From: Talinum fruticosum
Taxonomy: Eukaryota > Streptophyta > Magnoliopsida > Caryophyllales > Talinaceae
Length of the DNA stretch: 64,000 nucleotides
Assembly (NCBI GenBank): GCA_021018815.1
Contig: JAITYX010000007.1
Location: 9,290,501 to 9,354,500, forward strand
Direction of reading: 5' to 3'
The notes under the pieces are model-generated. The model searched no databases. It saw only the letters and a list, made by a program, of their open reading frames with translations, and was not told where the DNA came from. Positions 11,871 to 24,171 of this stretch are shown here, in pieces. The translations under genes and the position numbers were made by a program. Every line of letters starts with the position of its first letter. Positions within the stretch are counted from its first letter, which is position 1.

Positions 11871-12590
11871 CGATTCTTACTACCGGCCTCACTTGAAGGA
11901 CGATGTTAAGGCCTATGTGAGGACGTGTCTTGTGTGCCGATAAGACAAGATTGAGTAAGGAGCTCCCGCGGGACTCTTAGAGTCACTTCCCATTCCCGAG
12001 AGACCATGGGAAAGTGTTTTCATGGACTTTATCGTGGGCTTACCCACGAGTGATGGGTGCAATTGGATCATTGTGGTGGTGAATCGGTACTCCAAGTATA
12101 CGACTTTCATCCCGACATCCAAGGAATGTTCAGTTGAGGAGGCCGCCCAACTATTCTTCAAGCATGTGGTGAAGTACCGGGACCCGCCACGTTCGATAAT
12201 GAGTGATCGAGACACTCGCTTTATGGGTCGTTTCTAGACGGAGTTATTCAAGCTCATGGGGTCCGAACTTAACTTCTTTACCAGCTTTCACCCCCAAAGT
12301 GATGGACAAACAAGTGCGGGTGAATGCACTTTTGGAGCTTTACTTGAGGCACTATGTGTGTGCCAACCAGTGAGATTGGGTGAAGCTACTTGACATAGCT
12401 CAATTCTCGTATAACCTACAAAGGAGTGAGTCTACGGGCCGGAGTCCGTTCGAGATTGTTATAAGGCAACAACCTTTGACTTTGAGCACGATTGCCATAG
12501 GTTATAAGGGTCCTAACCCGCCAACATTCAAGTTCGCCAAGGACTGGAATGACCAGGCCGACATGGCGTGGGCTTACTTGGAGTAAGCTT
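11700..12590 (+). pseudogene. Chromovirus integrase remnant
   Basis: The zinc-binding N-terminal region is traceable near 11815-11950 (ECHDSKWVGHPA). The catalytic core at 12022-12237 has MDFIVGLP with the first Asp and IMSDRDTRF with the second. FHPQSDGQT, the usual block near the catalytic Glu, lies at about 12287-12313. Stops at 12235 and elsewhere break the frame. Confidence 0.85.
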
Positions 12591-12879
12591 CCAAGAAAAT
12601 GAAGAAATTGGTGGACAAGAAGCGTCACCCACGAGAGTTCCAAGTTGAGGACCTTGTCCTCGTTAAGATGGACAATCACGCAAGGTTAAGTGACCGTCAT
12701 CGAGGACTTGTTCGAAGGTTTGAGGGACTCTTCTCCATCCTTAAAAAGGTTGGGGCTTAAGCCTATAAGGTGGAGTTGCCTCCAAAGATCAAGTACCATC
12801 CTATCTTCCATGTAAGTCTACTCAAGCCTTATCATGGAGACCAAGTGGATCCAAATAGGGCATCTTTCACCGAGCAGCG

Positions 12880-13092
12880 ATGGGCATAACGGTGCAACAT
12901 GACAAGCAAGTGGAAGAAGTACTAGCCGATAGAGCGGTACGTCATCAAAGTAAGCCTCCGACACATGAGTTGCTCTTCAAATGGAAGGGACTACCAGATA
13001 GCGAGGCAAGTTGGGAGCCCATTCAAAACTTGTGGCGGTTTAAAAGCGAGACGTTCAAAGACGCGAAGGCTATGAGGACGTCGCTGGATTAG
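12880..13092 (+). pseudogene. Chromodomain at the integrase C-terminus
   Basis: An open stretch ending just before the 3' LTR. It has the chromodomain core VEEVLADRAV, then LLFKWKGLPDSEASWEP, including the aromatic residues that bind methyl-lysine. In chromoviruses this domain is fused to integrase and is thought to direct insertion to heterochromatin. Its presence assigns the element to the chromovirus clade. Confidence 0.88.
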
Positions 13093-13102
13093 GTGGGGAG
13101 GA
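13091..13102 (+). promoter_or_regulatory. Polypurine tract of the chromovirus
   Basis: AGGTGGGGAGGA sits immediately before the 3' LTR, the standard position for plus-strand priming. Confidence 0.85.
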
Positions 13103-13515
13103 TGTCACGAACGCTCCGGAAGAGCCCGGAATCCTCTATAATTCTCTCGGTGGTTCCCCAAGGATCCACTAAGTTCCAAAAATATTCTATACTCATGTAG
13201 ACTTGTAGATATTTGTATAGAAAATTCTAGATACGCAATCTTAACCGGGATCAAAACGATCTCCATCGTCCATTGAGAAGGTGACCATGTATATATACCC
13301 CCATGGGGGCCTCATTTGTAATCATCGAATCCAAGAGTCCAATACACAAAACATTCTCCCAAACTCTCTCTCTCTAAGTGTCCTTTGCTTACTTAGCTTT
13401 CTCGAGCTTAAGTCAAGCACTCTCGAGATTTACTAGCAAGCTTAAGAAGGTTCTCGGGTATAGTTTGCTAACGCCGCACGGGAATTGTGTTCGAGTGAAT
13501 TATCGTCCCGTGACA
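13103..13515 (+). repeat. 3' LTR of the chromovirus
   Basis: Starts TGTCACGAACGC and ends CGTGACA, followed by CAAA and the resumption of pseudogene exon 2. It carries a TATA-like TATATAC near 13290. It is about 10 bp longer than the 5' LTR because of an indel near the 3' end. Confidence 0.93.
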
Positions 13516-15293
13516 CAAAGGAGAGTGAGATCCGTGTGAGACACAAGGCAATTGGGCTGAACTTTATTGATGTTTACTTCCGCAAGGGAGTCTACAAGGC
13601 ACCTACTATGCCCTTCATTCCAGGTTTGCTTACTCCATTATTGTTTCTTCATACCGCGTTCTTGTATGGTAGTATAATAACTTCAGTTTTTGAGGAAGGG
13701 ATGCCATTCATAGTTACTCTTTATAGCTACTACAGAATTGTGTACTGAAATGTAACATAGAAAATAGAAGATATGTTGATTGCTATAATGAGACTTGGTA
13801 ACCACAGGAAATAAAAGGTGTCTTTATGATGTCTACTGTTGCCCTCGTGATTAATTATGCTATCTCTTGCAGGTATGGAAGCCGCTGGGGAAGTGGTAGC
13901 TATTGGTTATGGGCTCACTGGCAGGCAGGTGGGAGTAGGAGATCTTGTTGCTTATTCTGGTCATCCGATGGGTTCATATGCTGAGGAACAGATCCTTCCG
14001 ACTAACAAAGTAGTTCCTTTGCCACCTTCCATTAGTCCTATTATTGCAGCATCTGTAATATCGAAGGGCCTGACGGCTAGTTGTCTAGTTCACCATTGTT
14101 TCAAGGTCAGTCATTCAACAAATGCACGAAAATTTTCTATATCTCTATTCAATCATATGAAACATAAATCTTCATAAGGTGGTTGTACAAATTAAGTTTT
14201 TATCTAATGTTATAGGTTGAAGCTGGTCATACCATTCTTGTTCATGCAGCCGCTGGAGGAGTCGGGTCTCTCTTATGCCAATGGGCAAATGCTCTTGGAG
14301 CCACCATTATTGGGACTGCCTCAACAAAAGAAAAGGCAATTCAAGCTAAAGAGGACGGGTGCCACCATGTGATAATCTACAAGGAAGAGGATTTTGCGAC
14401 CCGTGTTAATGAAATAACATCAGGGCAAAGGGTTGATGTTGTCTATGATTCTGTTGGAAGAGACACCTTTCAGGTAATCAACCATCTTCTCAGTTCTCAC
14501 TGAATTAGAAGCTAGCCCACTCATCTTGGATTGGCTTCAATATCTTCATGTTGTTATATTATGCCAAGTTCCGGCAGCAATGACTCTCATAGCCAGTCTG
14601 TTAATCAGTAGTTCTTAGTAGTTTATTCCAAATTTGTATAACAGAACCCAGTAGTTACTCAGCCGTATTTTCCAGTATTCATTTACATTTCGAGGGGGTC
14701 AACTAGCTTACTCGGTAAAGTCTTCCTAAAGACCTTTGTCAATGCAGCCCTCGAAATGCCAGCCTCTCCCCCCAACAGAAAAAAACTTGTGTCTTGAGGC
14801 TGCATTCTATTCTGACTGGCTGACTCGCTACTATTTCTTTTTGGTCTTGGGGCCTATGTTTAGCAAAGTCGAGCTACAGTTGGCCTATAGATGGATAGAG
14901 CTCTCCCGTAACTGATTTTCTCCATTCACTAGACTTTAACTTGAGAAATTGAAGGTTATTGATGTGAATTTTTTGTTTGCAGGGGTCATTAGACCGCTTG
15001 AAGCTACGGGGTTGCATGGTTTTGTTTGGACAGTCATCAGGCACACCCGATCCTGTCCCGCTATCAGCACTAGCTGTGAATCACTGTTCCTAACAAGGCC
15101 TTCCCTTATGCAATATATTGTAACACGTGAGGAGCTCCTAGAAGCTTCTGGAGAGTTATTTGCAAATATTGTCTCAGGTGTTTTACGTGTTCGTGTTAAT
15201 CACAAGTATCCTATGTCCCATGCAGCCCAGGCCCATGCAGACCTTGAGAACCGACGAACAACTAGTTCTGTTGTGCTCATACCGGATGCCTAG

Positions 15294-16187
15294 TTCTAAG
15301 ACTATGGTGTGTAATCTACAAGTCCTGTATAAGTACCTGTAATGTACTAATGCCTAGTACAATCACTTGTGGATCTTTACACTAAACTTTCAATGGGGCA
15401 TTATGCGCTTGTAGCATCCTGACTCCTCGCTGTGGCTTCCAGTACTGTATCTTACTGAACTATATTTCTGTTCCAAATCTGACAATACCCTCACCAACTC
15501 ACCATGGCTTCATGGTGCTGTATTTAGGCACTCTCCCTCTTCCCCCTTCTCCCTCTCCTTTTGGCCTTGTGGGTCGGAAAATTAGATAGCGTCTGAGTAG
15601 CCCATCTGACTGATAAATCATTTGATGTTAAAATTTCAGCCCCTTTTTTTTTTGCATAAAGCTCAATCTATGGACTTTTAGTCTAACCATAATAAAGAAC
15701 CCAACCCACATCCCCCGCCCCCAAAAAAAGGACAATGGTTTCAAAATACCCCAAAAAATGGTTGCCCGTAGGAGACAAGTCAGAGTACGTGAGTTGACGG
15801 GTTAGGTTTCACCATATAGTATTTCACTCACAGCCCTTTGAATGGTTAGGTTTCACCATATAGTATTTCACTCACAGCCCTTTGAACTTGGGCATCGCAT
15901 ATATCCCTTAGATGTACAAGAATTGTTTGAAGCAAATATCATGATCACTAGTAACGAGTTCATCAATGTCTCATACAACTAAGTTGTGGGTTCAATAACA
16001 TCACCAGTGTGTAGGAATTCTCACAGTTAAAGCACTCTCTCAGCTCCCCTTTACAACACACCATAAGATGATGGTTCATTATGTCGACAATCATTCCAAA
16101 ACTAAAAACAAATCTTTTCTGCCAGTTTAAACATCGCCAGTTAATGGCGAGTTACTCTGAATGTGAATGCACGAACATTCGCTTTGG
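15294..16187. other. Intergenic, 3' flanks of two convergent genes
   Basis: No coding region seen. It holds the 3' flank of the pseudogene and the 3' untranslated region of the minus-strand Elongin-B-like gene. A short tandem duplication lies at 15800-15887. Confidence 0.6.
15800..15887. repeat. 44-bp tandem duplication
   Basis: Two consecutive, essentially identical copies starting GGTTAGGTTTCACC at 15800 and 15844. Confidence 0.92.
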
Positions 16188-18943
16188 CTACCAGTTGGGA
16201 CCACCATCTGCATCCCTGGATTGATAGAAGTCATCTGGCTTTACAATGTTGACCTCTTCAAATTCATTATCATCTGGAAGCAATATGAAACAAGGATACA
16301 TGAATTTATGCTTTTGGAATGATGATGAATTAAAACACAATCAGCATGCATCTTTCGAGAGTGTGGTGATGAGTAAAAATATGAGTGGTGCTCTCCTCTT
16401 TCCCTTCAGTGTGTTTTATCTTTTGGGGAGGTTGGGGATTGTGACTTGAGAAAGGGAGGTCAATTGCCAGCTACAAACTACAAATCAACACCAAAAATAC
16501 ATCAAATTCGCACTAGGTCTTTCTAATGAGTGTCGGTGCCCATTAAGAAGCCAAAAACAGACTCTTCTAAGCAAATTAATTGAAAACACAGAGAGCATAT
16601 GGCCTAAAACTATTTAAACATGAAGTTCCTCTGATATGGCATTTTACTTTCTGCAACCCCTTACCCTTCTTACATCCATAAACTATTAAGCTCTAGTTTA
16701 TATTACATCCCCAAGAACTAAATAGCAGTTGAAGATTCCAGTTCACAGTCAGAAGATACAAAGAAGCTACCAAAGTGAATGTGCCAACCCTGCAAACTCC
16801 TCTAGAGAGTGTGTTGGCTTTAAATGAAAGCAAGCCAAAAACTACATGAAATACTTCATAGTGAACAGAGATTAACAAAATTGTGATATTTTACGCATTC
16901 CACCAAAACACTGCTATGATGTAACCATGGGGAGGCCCTTACATTAATGCCATCCCCAATAACCCATTATCCTTAAGCCTCACATTGTTTCTTTCTCAAA
17001 TCAAAAACACTTCAGACCTCAACATCTTACCAAAAAGATCTTTGTGTGATATAAAAACATGTCCTTTCTCAAATCAAAAACACTAATCCAAACCTCAATA
17101 TCCTACCAAACTTATCCTCATGTGAGATAAAAGCACATGTTCATTGGCGGGTACACCCTTCTAAATTCAAATTAATTTTACACAGCAAGTAGGAGATATA
17201 ATACACCTTAAACTGCAGATGCAAAAGGCTCCAGTAACTGGTTCAAAAAGGAATGCATCAATGGATGGCATAAAGGGCCTGGAGTTATAAGCATCTGCAG
17301 GTAACAGGGTGATGGTACTAATATTGAAGCCTCAACTAAAATATGTTGCTCTCATTTAATCAGTAACCTAAACTATATTACCCTGAAAATGTGCTAATTT
17401 GCACTAAGAACATTAGATGTCACTACTAGAGATTTCACACATCTCTAACAAATCTTTTCCTTAGAGCCACTTTTCCTGCTGAACGACTTTTGTGTCACCT
17501 TAGACACTTGCTTACCACAGTTGGCCAAGCCTACATGTTATTGAATAATCCCTCATGACAAGTGAATACATCACCCATGCCTCAAAGTTCAGCATTTTGA
17601 AGAGTTCAAGTAACTTTGGCGACCTACATCCCCGGATCTCTTATTCACTTTATAGTGTTTCTATTTATTCTTCAGCCATAAAAAGAGCAGAAGTAGCTTA
17701 TCACATTGGCAACAAAATAATCTACTTCTAATATGGTGAAAGAAGCCAGTAAAATCTCAAGTACTTAACAACCACCTGAAGAAATTAAGGTTAGAAAAAA
17801 GCACCTTTTCTCAAGGTTAATGCCACCACAGCATCATTTTCGACCTGCAGAAAACATAACATCAGTAGATTCTATGAGGTGAATGAATCCTAAAGACAAA
17901 CTCATTTCCAATTGTAGCACACCAAAATACACCAATAACACAACCAAAAAGAAGAACAATAAGCAACTCCTTTCATTACCTTCTGATCTGCCAAAGTTTT
18001 AGAATCATCAAGCACTTCACCAGTTTCAACAAGGATCAACCGCTGATCATTAACTGGTTGATCAATAAGGTTGTGCAATTTCTGCTTTATCTCTAGAATT
18101 GTCTCTGTGGGATCACACTGAATGAAGTAGGTTGTCTTTGTACGCTTGACACGGATATACATAGCCTGCATGCAGTGGTTAAACATACAGTTTCCATTAT
18201 TCAATAACTCTACTCAGCATAGTAGGCATATCTGAACCCGAATCTGAGTCATTGATGTGACATGAAAGAAATTGGCCAATTCGATTCACTGCTAAATCCA
18301 TGAAAGTCTATGAACTATAATCGTCTGGAAATGATCCAACTGAGTAAAGTAGGTCTTTAAGCTATATAGCAATCCCTTTATCGAGCATGATTATGAAATT
18401 CCAGATGCAGAGTCGCCGAGCAACTCCTATTAGAATGTGCCCATATGAATATAAACAACACCGAATCATGGAGTACAATATCACAAGCAGCACCAACTTA
18501 TCTTGAAGAAAACCTTATCTAATTTGACCAAGTTTTCTCCCAAAACACACATTTGCTTTCTATTAGTAATGGAGAATTGGAAATTTGGAGAATGAAAAGT
18601 GCAAATAGTAACGGAGAAGCCAACGAGTTGCATTATGTTGAACCCATCTTTAATAATCTCACATAAAATTCGTAATCCAATCCACTTGCCAACTTGTTTT
18701 TGAAAACCTGAAAATTGTGCCTTTATCACATTATTCACCTACTAACTTCTAAAATCTAATCTTTCCTCCAATACATCAAATTCCCAGCTCCCCAAGACAC
18801 TCACATCAACAATTCAAGCTGGTGAAAATAAAAAATCACATCTTTTCACCAAAATTGATAGGACATAGAGAGGAATCAGCGAACAAATCTTCAATCCATG
18901 TAAAGGGGGAAATGGAGAAGCAAGAGAGAAAATTACTCACCAT
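16188..18943 (-). CDS. ELOB: Elongin-B-like ubiquitin-fold protein
   Basis: Minus strand, four coding exons: 18943-18941 (ATG only, then GTGAGT), 18165-17980, 17844-17805 and 16273-16188 (stop TAG). They join in phase to give 104 aa starting MAMYIRVKRTKTTYF. The ubiquitin-like fold is seen in IQCDPTETILEIKQKL, LIDQPVNDQRLIL, then ENDAVVALTLRK and the acidic tail DDNEFEEVNIVKPDD. Elongin B partners Elongin C in transcription elongation and cullin-RING ubiquitin ligase complexes. The length fits plant homologues. The first exon model is inferred from the donor after the ATG; translation could instead start at the next Met, two codons later. Intron 3 carries a 73-bp tandem repeat. Confidence 0.9.
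16991..17137. repeat. 73-bp imperfect tandem repeat in the Elongin-B intron
   Basis: CTTTCTCAAATCAAAAACAC begins both units, at 16991 and 17064. The two copies are clearly related but diverged. Confidence 0.8.
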
Positions 18944-19634
18944 TTTCAAGAGGATGATTATGCGTTATGATCAACCCCAGTGGCTGCTGAATCAATGCAA
19001 AGCCGAGTGAAAAGGGTCGTTGGGCAATCACTATTATAACTCACCACTTGAATTCGGGGCCTTCTTGACCACCGCTCCCTTGCTTTCTCTGGATTATTCT
19101 CCCGGTAGTTTACTCTTTTCTATGTCCTTTTTCCTCTTCTCTCAATGGTTTAGGGGAATTTTCTGACTTTGATTAGAGTTAGGGTTGCATTAGCCATCTA
19201 TGAAATTCTCAAGCAACTGAGACATGATTTTAATTGGATTGGATGCGCTTTTGACTTTGTTTTCTTTTTGTTTTTCTCCTTCTGTTGTGACAGAAGATTA
19301 AACAGATTTATTTGAATTTGTTGTAGAATAAACAAACTAGAAGTTCCAAAGAGTAATATTCTATATAAAATAAAAATCAGAAGACTAAAACATGTTTCAT
19401 AATATTTTTAAGTATATGTATTCTATTTACATGATCAAATCTTTTTTTATGTGTTTTATAATTAGATAAATAACCTATAAAAAATTACATTTAAAATTAT
19501 AAATACAATAAATTTTGGAGTACTACTTTTAAAAGGTGTATTATACCTTTTTTTCCCCTCTCTTTAATACTTTTTTAATTATATAATAAATAGTACGTAA
19601 AAGAAACATTAGATAATAGTAACTCATGCCGAAA

Positions 19635-19660
19635 GGTGAGTGGCGTGATGGCCACTCACC
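19635..19660. repeat. Perfect 10-bp inverted repeat with 6-nt loop
   Basis: GGTGAGTGGC, loop GTGATG, GCCACTCACC, with no mismatch. It stands out because the surrounding DNA is very AT-rich. Confidence 0.85.
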
Positions 19661-20179
19661 CTATTCCCAAGCTCTCCATCCAGAGTTAGGTGGACACAAA
19701 TTTTTCAAGTTTGAGGATTTGTGTCATTGTGGGTATAATTATCTTATACACAATGAAAGTTATTAAGAGTATCGTATAATTTTTTCTTAACTTATAAGAT
19801 TACTATTAAAATTATACAACATTGAATTGAGGTAGACGAGAAAGGAGGGAAATAGTACTAATGGGTAGGAGTCTATTTTTAACTTAACTTTCAAAAAAAT
19901 ATTTACAATGTGAAATTATTCTTTGAGAATTATATTATGATCCATTTTTAAAATATTTTTACAATATATTATTCCCTACATTCAAAATAGTAATATTTCT
20001 CATAACTATAGTGATATCTATTTGTACAATCAAAGTGTCCAAGAAAAATTTAATTCAAATTATTCTATTTAAGTCGTGGATTTGATTCTTCTAGTTTGTA
20101 TTTGTAGTGGGTTAAAAGGGATTTTGCAACATAATTGAACAAGTAATATATGTTCAAGTTGTCTACAATGTTGCATGCG

Positions 20180-20233
20180 TGGCTCAGTGGTTTCAAAAAC
20201 CTGTGTTTTTCGTCGTAGTCAGGTGTTCGATTC
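20180..20233 (+). other. tRNA-like A-box/B-box segment (degenerate tRNA or SINE head)
   Basis: TGGCTCAGTGG (20180-20190) matches the Pol III A-box and GTGTTCGATTC (20223-20233) matches the B-box core GTTCGANTC at tRNA-like spacing. The D-arm does not pair and a T5 run lies between the boxes, so a working tRNA is unlikely. A decayed tRNA-derived SINE head or tRNA pseudogene fits best. Confidence 0.4.
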
Positions 20234-20406
20234 TCTCTCTCAGTCTCATTTTCGCCGACAATTTTTACGTCTCCGACGGGAACCCTATTTTTCTCCGTTT
20301 CCGACCAAACTTGCGCCGGATTCCGCGATCGGTAACATTTCTCTTCTACTTTCTCGTTTGGTAAACTTCTTCTGAAATTTTCGCAATTTACGATTTCTCG
20401 CAAGCT

Positions 20407-23400
20407 ATGGATTCTGATCAGCCTCCTTCTACTGGTAGAAAGGTTAGTCGTTCGAGCCTGAAATATGTGATATTTTCAGCTTGAAAATAGTTCAATTTCA
20501 CTTCAATTTCTTAGTTTTGCTGATTCATTTAGGTCAAGTTTGCGCCAAAAGCTCCACCAAGAACAAGAAGCAAGACTAGAGCAGCTGCTCAGCTTAAATC
20601 GTAACAATCAATTCCATTACAAGGAATTAATTTTGTGTCTTTTTTCCGTTGTACGATTAGATTATAACGACTTTTCGACGAATTAATTTTTATTTTCATG
20701 AGCTTTGCAGGAAAGAAGCTGATGACTCTGCCAAGGCCCAGCAGCTGCTCCGGCATTTCAATGTACTGGTGACTTTCTCTCTCTCTGTTGTAGTAATAGT
20801 ACTGTGACCACTAATTTACTAAGGTTATAGCTTTTAACGTGGTATTTAACTTTTTTTTGGTTTTTTCCTTGTTGGGAACAATTTTTTAAATTAATCCTGC
20901 ACTCTTGTTGTTTGAGATGTATTTGTTTCCGTGGAGTAGTTTATAATCAATTTTTCATGAAGGTTGTGCTGTAACTTTTTCCATCAAAATAGAAGCAAGA
21001 TGATGATTCTCCTCGTTTTTTTTCAAAGATGGTTCATCATTGTTTTCCCCATATTATTTATTTTTGCGGAGTAGAAGATGAACATGATACATGTTATTTT
21101 TCCCTTGCTTTGGGACGTCGCAGGACTCTATCCGAAGGAAACGGGCCAAGGTTGAAAATAAATGTGAGTTTCTATAGATGTGCTGATTCTTTGTTTCAGG
21201 AATGGTTCTGTGATGCTCACTTTGTTTAATTGGACTCTGGAGTGCCTCACAAGTTTGTCACTGTAAACTTTCCAATGGAAACTTGTCGCGGCTTCTCTTT
21301 TTGCGATGTTATAGGTGGCTGTGATGTTTGCAAATATTAATAGTTTCATCATCTCAAAGTTGATGTTCAATTAATTGCATTTGGCAGTCAATCTTACACT
21401 TCTAGAGGCAACTTTTTTTAGTAGACCTATATCAGGACGACGTATATAGGCTCATTGTAGCAAGAGCTTTGTTTATCTTGGGTTGCCTATTAAAAAGACC
21501 AAGATGAAGAGGTGAGCTTGGTCCTGGTTGTTCTCAGTCCCTTTAATAATTTCCAAACTAATAAGCCCATTATAATCATATCAAAATAGGCTTTGTGGAC
21601 ATCCAACTGGATGTATTCCAACCCATGATAAGCATGGCATGCTTGAAAATCTCATATGTTGAGAAAGCCTTTGCCATTTCCATCTGGACTCTCTGGCAAG
21701 ATGAATATTAAGGAAATATTAACGGAGGCCACTGACGTCCATTATGTGTTGATGAACTTCTTGAAATTCACTTGTGCATATTTTTGTTGGGAACCCACAC
21801 AAAGAGGTTTCATAAAAGTAACGAAAATTTTACATTCTTATACGAATGTATTATCACAAGAGTTGTGAGAAGACCATGAAGGGAGTTTCACTTGAAGTTT
21901 AATGCTAGCAGCTGCAGTCCAAGCTACATTCATTTATGGGCCAAAGCAATCTGCTGCCACCAAGGCATCCACTGTTCCTCAACAAGGAAGTCACAGAGAA
22001 AGCAGCAGATTGGAGTTGAAGCATTTGGATGATGATGGCGAGCAGCTTGTAATTCCGTTCTCTTTTACAGATGAACCCAGTGAAATAAAAATGAGTTCCG
22101 ATTCTGAACATGATTCATGCCAAAAACTAAGGACTATAGAGAACCTTGGGTAAGAAACTGCACCCCCGGTGGGCCCACAGCCGAGAAAAACCCCACAGCT
22201 TATTATGTTTGTATTGACAGTTCGTGTTTTTTTATCAACTTCAGGATTATGCTCACACTTACTATCCCACCGCCCTTCCTTGGAGGAAGCCATACACTGG
22301 GGATCCAGGTAATAATTTCAAGTCTCAGGTATCTGTTGTTGTTTCTTGTTGTTCCCCTTCAAAGTAAACTCTCTGGCTACAACATTGTCTTGGCATCTTC
22401 GTAGAATTATACACGGTGTTGGTGAACTTTAGCACAACACCTTTTGTCGAAAGAGTTCAGATGAGGTTGAACACAACTCCTAGTGCTAACACTTTGATTG
22501 ACTTTCTATGTCAGTCATTTTATGTACTTGTTAAGAATTTTCTAGAGATTGCATATCCCTGAAGCATCAGTCTGTCAGAGTCAACTAGTTGACTTTTTAC
22601 TATTTTATCCCTAAGTTTGAAAAAGTTTCACTCTTGCAGACGTTCTTAATGAGGATGAATTTGGAGAAGCTTCAAGAAAATTGGAATATGATGAGAATGC
22701 AATAAATCCAGCCTCTGAGCTTGGGTTTCTGGTTGGTTCTCTTGAAACTAGAGCTTGAGCAACTGCTTTGACACTAGTGTTCATAAGTTCTTACATAGCA
22801 GTGTTGATTCTCAGCAGGATCTAGATGAGGCAAGCGAGAATTCTAGACTGCTTTTTTGCAACTTCCGCCATCTTTACCTCTTATTAAGCGTTCTGCTAGC
22901 ACTAAAGGGAAAGAGAAAGAAGGCATGTCAGCTGCACCAGATCAAAGGGCCACAATAGCATCTGTTGTGGGAGGCAAGGGATCATCTATTAGGGTAGCCT
23001 CACAACGATTGTGCAGTTTAGAAGAATTGCCTGCAGGAAAGATGGGAAAGATCCTTGTTTACCAGAGTGGTGCTGTCAAACTTAAACTAGGAGATGTCCT
23101 TTATGATGTGAGTATTTGACTTATTTTGCGTGTTACAACTTATAATAGAAAATTATTCATTAATCTATTGTTATATTGTCTGTTGAGCTGCATCATGATA
23201 TTCCGGTTCTTTTGCTTTACTCATCAGATGGTGGTTGACATCTCTCATATTGTGTTGAAACACCTGAAACTAGTAAAAGCACGAATAGTGATTTAAATGT
23301 TTACTGATGATGGGACACTCACCAGTAGCACATCCAGGGCAGTCCCATTTTGTCTGAAATCTGCATAGCATAATATAATAGTACGGAATTCATAGGAATC

Positions 23401-24171
23401 TATTGAAACATGTAGAAGCTTAAGATTTGAATTCTAGGATCCGAAATCTAGAGACATTAAGGTGTAATCTGAATTTGGAGAAGGAATTTTTAAAAATTTG
23501 TTAAAAGTCTGGAAGAATCTGAGATTTATAGAAATCTATAGAATTATGCGAGCTCTAGAATTTGAATACTATTAAATAAGCCCTTGATTTATTTGCGAAA
23601 AATCCTCACTTATAGAGCATCATTTTTTTCTTAAACTATTATTATTGTTTTTTTATTTTTGGACTTCATGCATGCAAAAGGGATGTTGTAGCTGTCAGAG
23701 CTTTTCTGCATTAATTCTACACACTATAATAGCCAAGGATCCTTGTGGACATTACAACTTCCTGGACAATTTTATAGGGCCATCAAAATAGTTGGAGATC
23801 CTCTCTATTATTCATCCCTTCTTTTAGCTACCTAGAAGCCTTTGTGATAATAGTTCTGCATGATGAACTAGTTTCTTTGAAGCTGCAACAAAAACAAAAA
23901 CCAACAACAGTCCTAGCATGTAGCTGCTGAAGTAGGGTGTAGGAATTATAAATGTACGCAGCTTTCTGTCCCAGAATTTTTCCTGCTGTCAATAGTGAAA
24001 ATTGAACATGTTTTGCAGGTTTCACCAGGATCACATTGTGCTGCAGCCCGAGATGTATTGGCCCTAAATATCAAAGAGAAGGAATGCTATGCTGTTGGAG
24101 AGCTTCATACGCGAGCCTTCGTGACCCCTTCTATTGAGCACCTCTTAGACAGTGTGATTGACCTCACCTAG
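20407..24171 (+). CDS. RPC4: RNA polymerase III subunit RPC4 (POLR3D/Rpc53 family)
   Basis: Exons inferred: 20407-20442, 20533-20600, 20711-20768, 21124-21163, 21918-22149, 22245-22308, 22640-22731, 22815-23107 and 24019-24171 (stop TAG). The N-terminus reads MDSDQPPSTGRKVKFAPKAPP, the basic start usual for plant RPC4. KDYREPW, then YYPTALPWRKPYTGDP, then the C-terminal Rpc4 domain (AGKMGKILVYQSGAVKLKLG and DVSPGSHCAAARDV) identify the family. RPC4 forms a dimer with RPC5 that binds the Pol III core and helps initiation and termination. Two frame breaks are present, each repaired by one extra base in a homopolymer: A-run at 22122-22126 and T-run at 22852-22857. I take these as probable consensus errors, so the gene is likely functional. 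Confidence 0.88.

Larger units (their letters stand above)
7236..13515 (+). mobile_element. Ty3/Gypsy chromovirus LTR retrotransposon, inserted in an exon
   Basis: Two LTRs of about 400 bp (7236-7637 and 13103-13515) begin TGTCAC and end GTGACA. A 4-bp CAAA duplication flanks the element (7232-7235 and 13516-13519), possibly a decayed 5-bp one. A tRNA-Met-type primer-binding site follows the 5' LTR and a purine tract precedes the 3' LTR. Domain order is gag, protease, reverse transcriptase, RNase H, integrase, chromodomain, which defines a chromovirus. The protease region and short LTRs suggest the Galadriel side of the group, but I cannot confirm the lineage. Many stops and frameshifts, LTR divergence and a nested hAT-type element make it an old, dead copy. 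Confidence 0.95.
6564..15293 (+). pseudogene. Quinone oxidoreductase paralogue, disrupted by a chromovirus
   Basis: This is a second copy of the gene at 8-3194, with the same intron positions. Recognisable exons: about 6564-6836; 7200-7235 plus 13516-13623 (one exon split by the retrotransposon); 13873-14105; 14216-14473; 14983-15293. Defects: (a) exon 1 runs into a stop right after the MVKAI motif (TAA at 6838), so the conserved GGPEV end is lost; (b) 6.28 kb of LTR retrotransposon lies in exon 2; (c) exon 5 has GTGAATC where the intact gene has GTGAAATC, shifting the frame to a stop 5 codons later. Exon 3 has two extra codons (VG). The remaining exons are still very similar to the intact copy, so the duplication is not ancient. 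Confidence 0.93.
18944..20406. other. Divergent intergenic region between Elongin-B and RPC4
   Basis: AT-rich DNA separating two divergently transcribed genes, so it should hold both promoters. Nothing is coding. It contains a perfect hairpin at 19635-19660 and a degenerate tRNA-like segment at 20180-20233. The last 170 bp before 20407 are the likely RPC4 5' untranslated region. Confidence 0.6.

Noticed and set aside
20171..20245. Functional tRNA gene
   Set aside because: D-arm and T-stem do not pair properly, no acceptor stem is found, and a T5 run lies inside.
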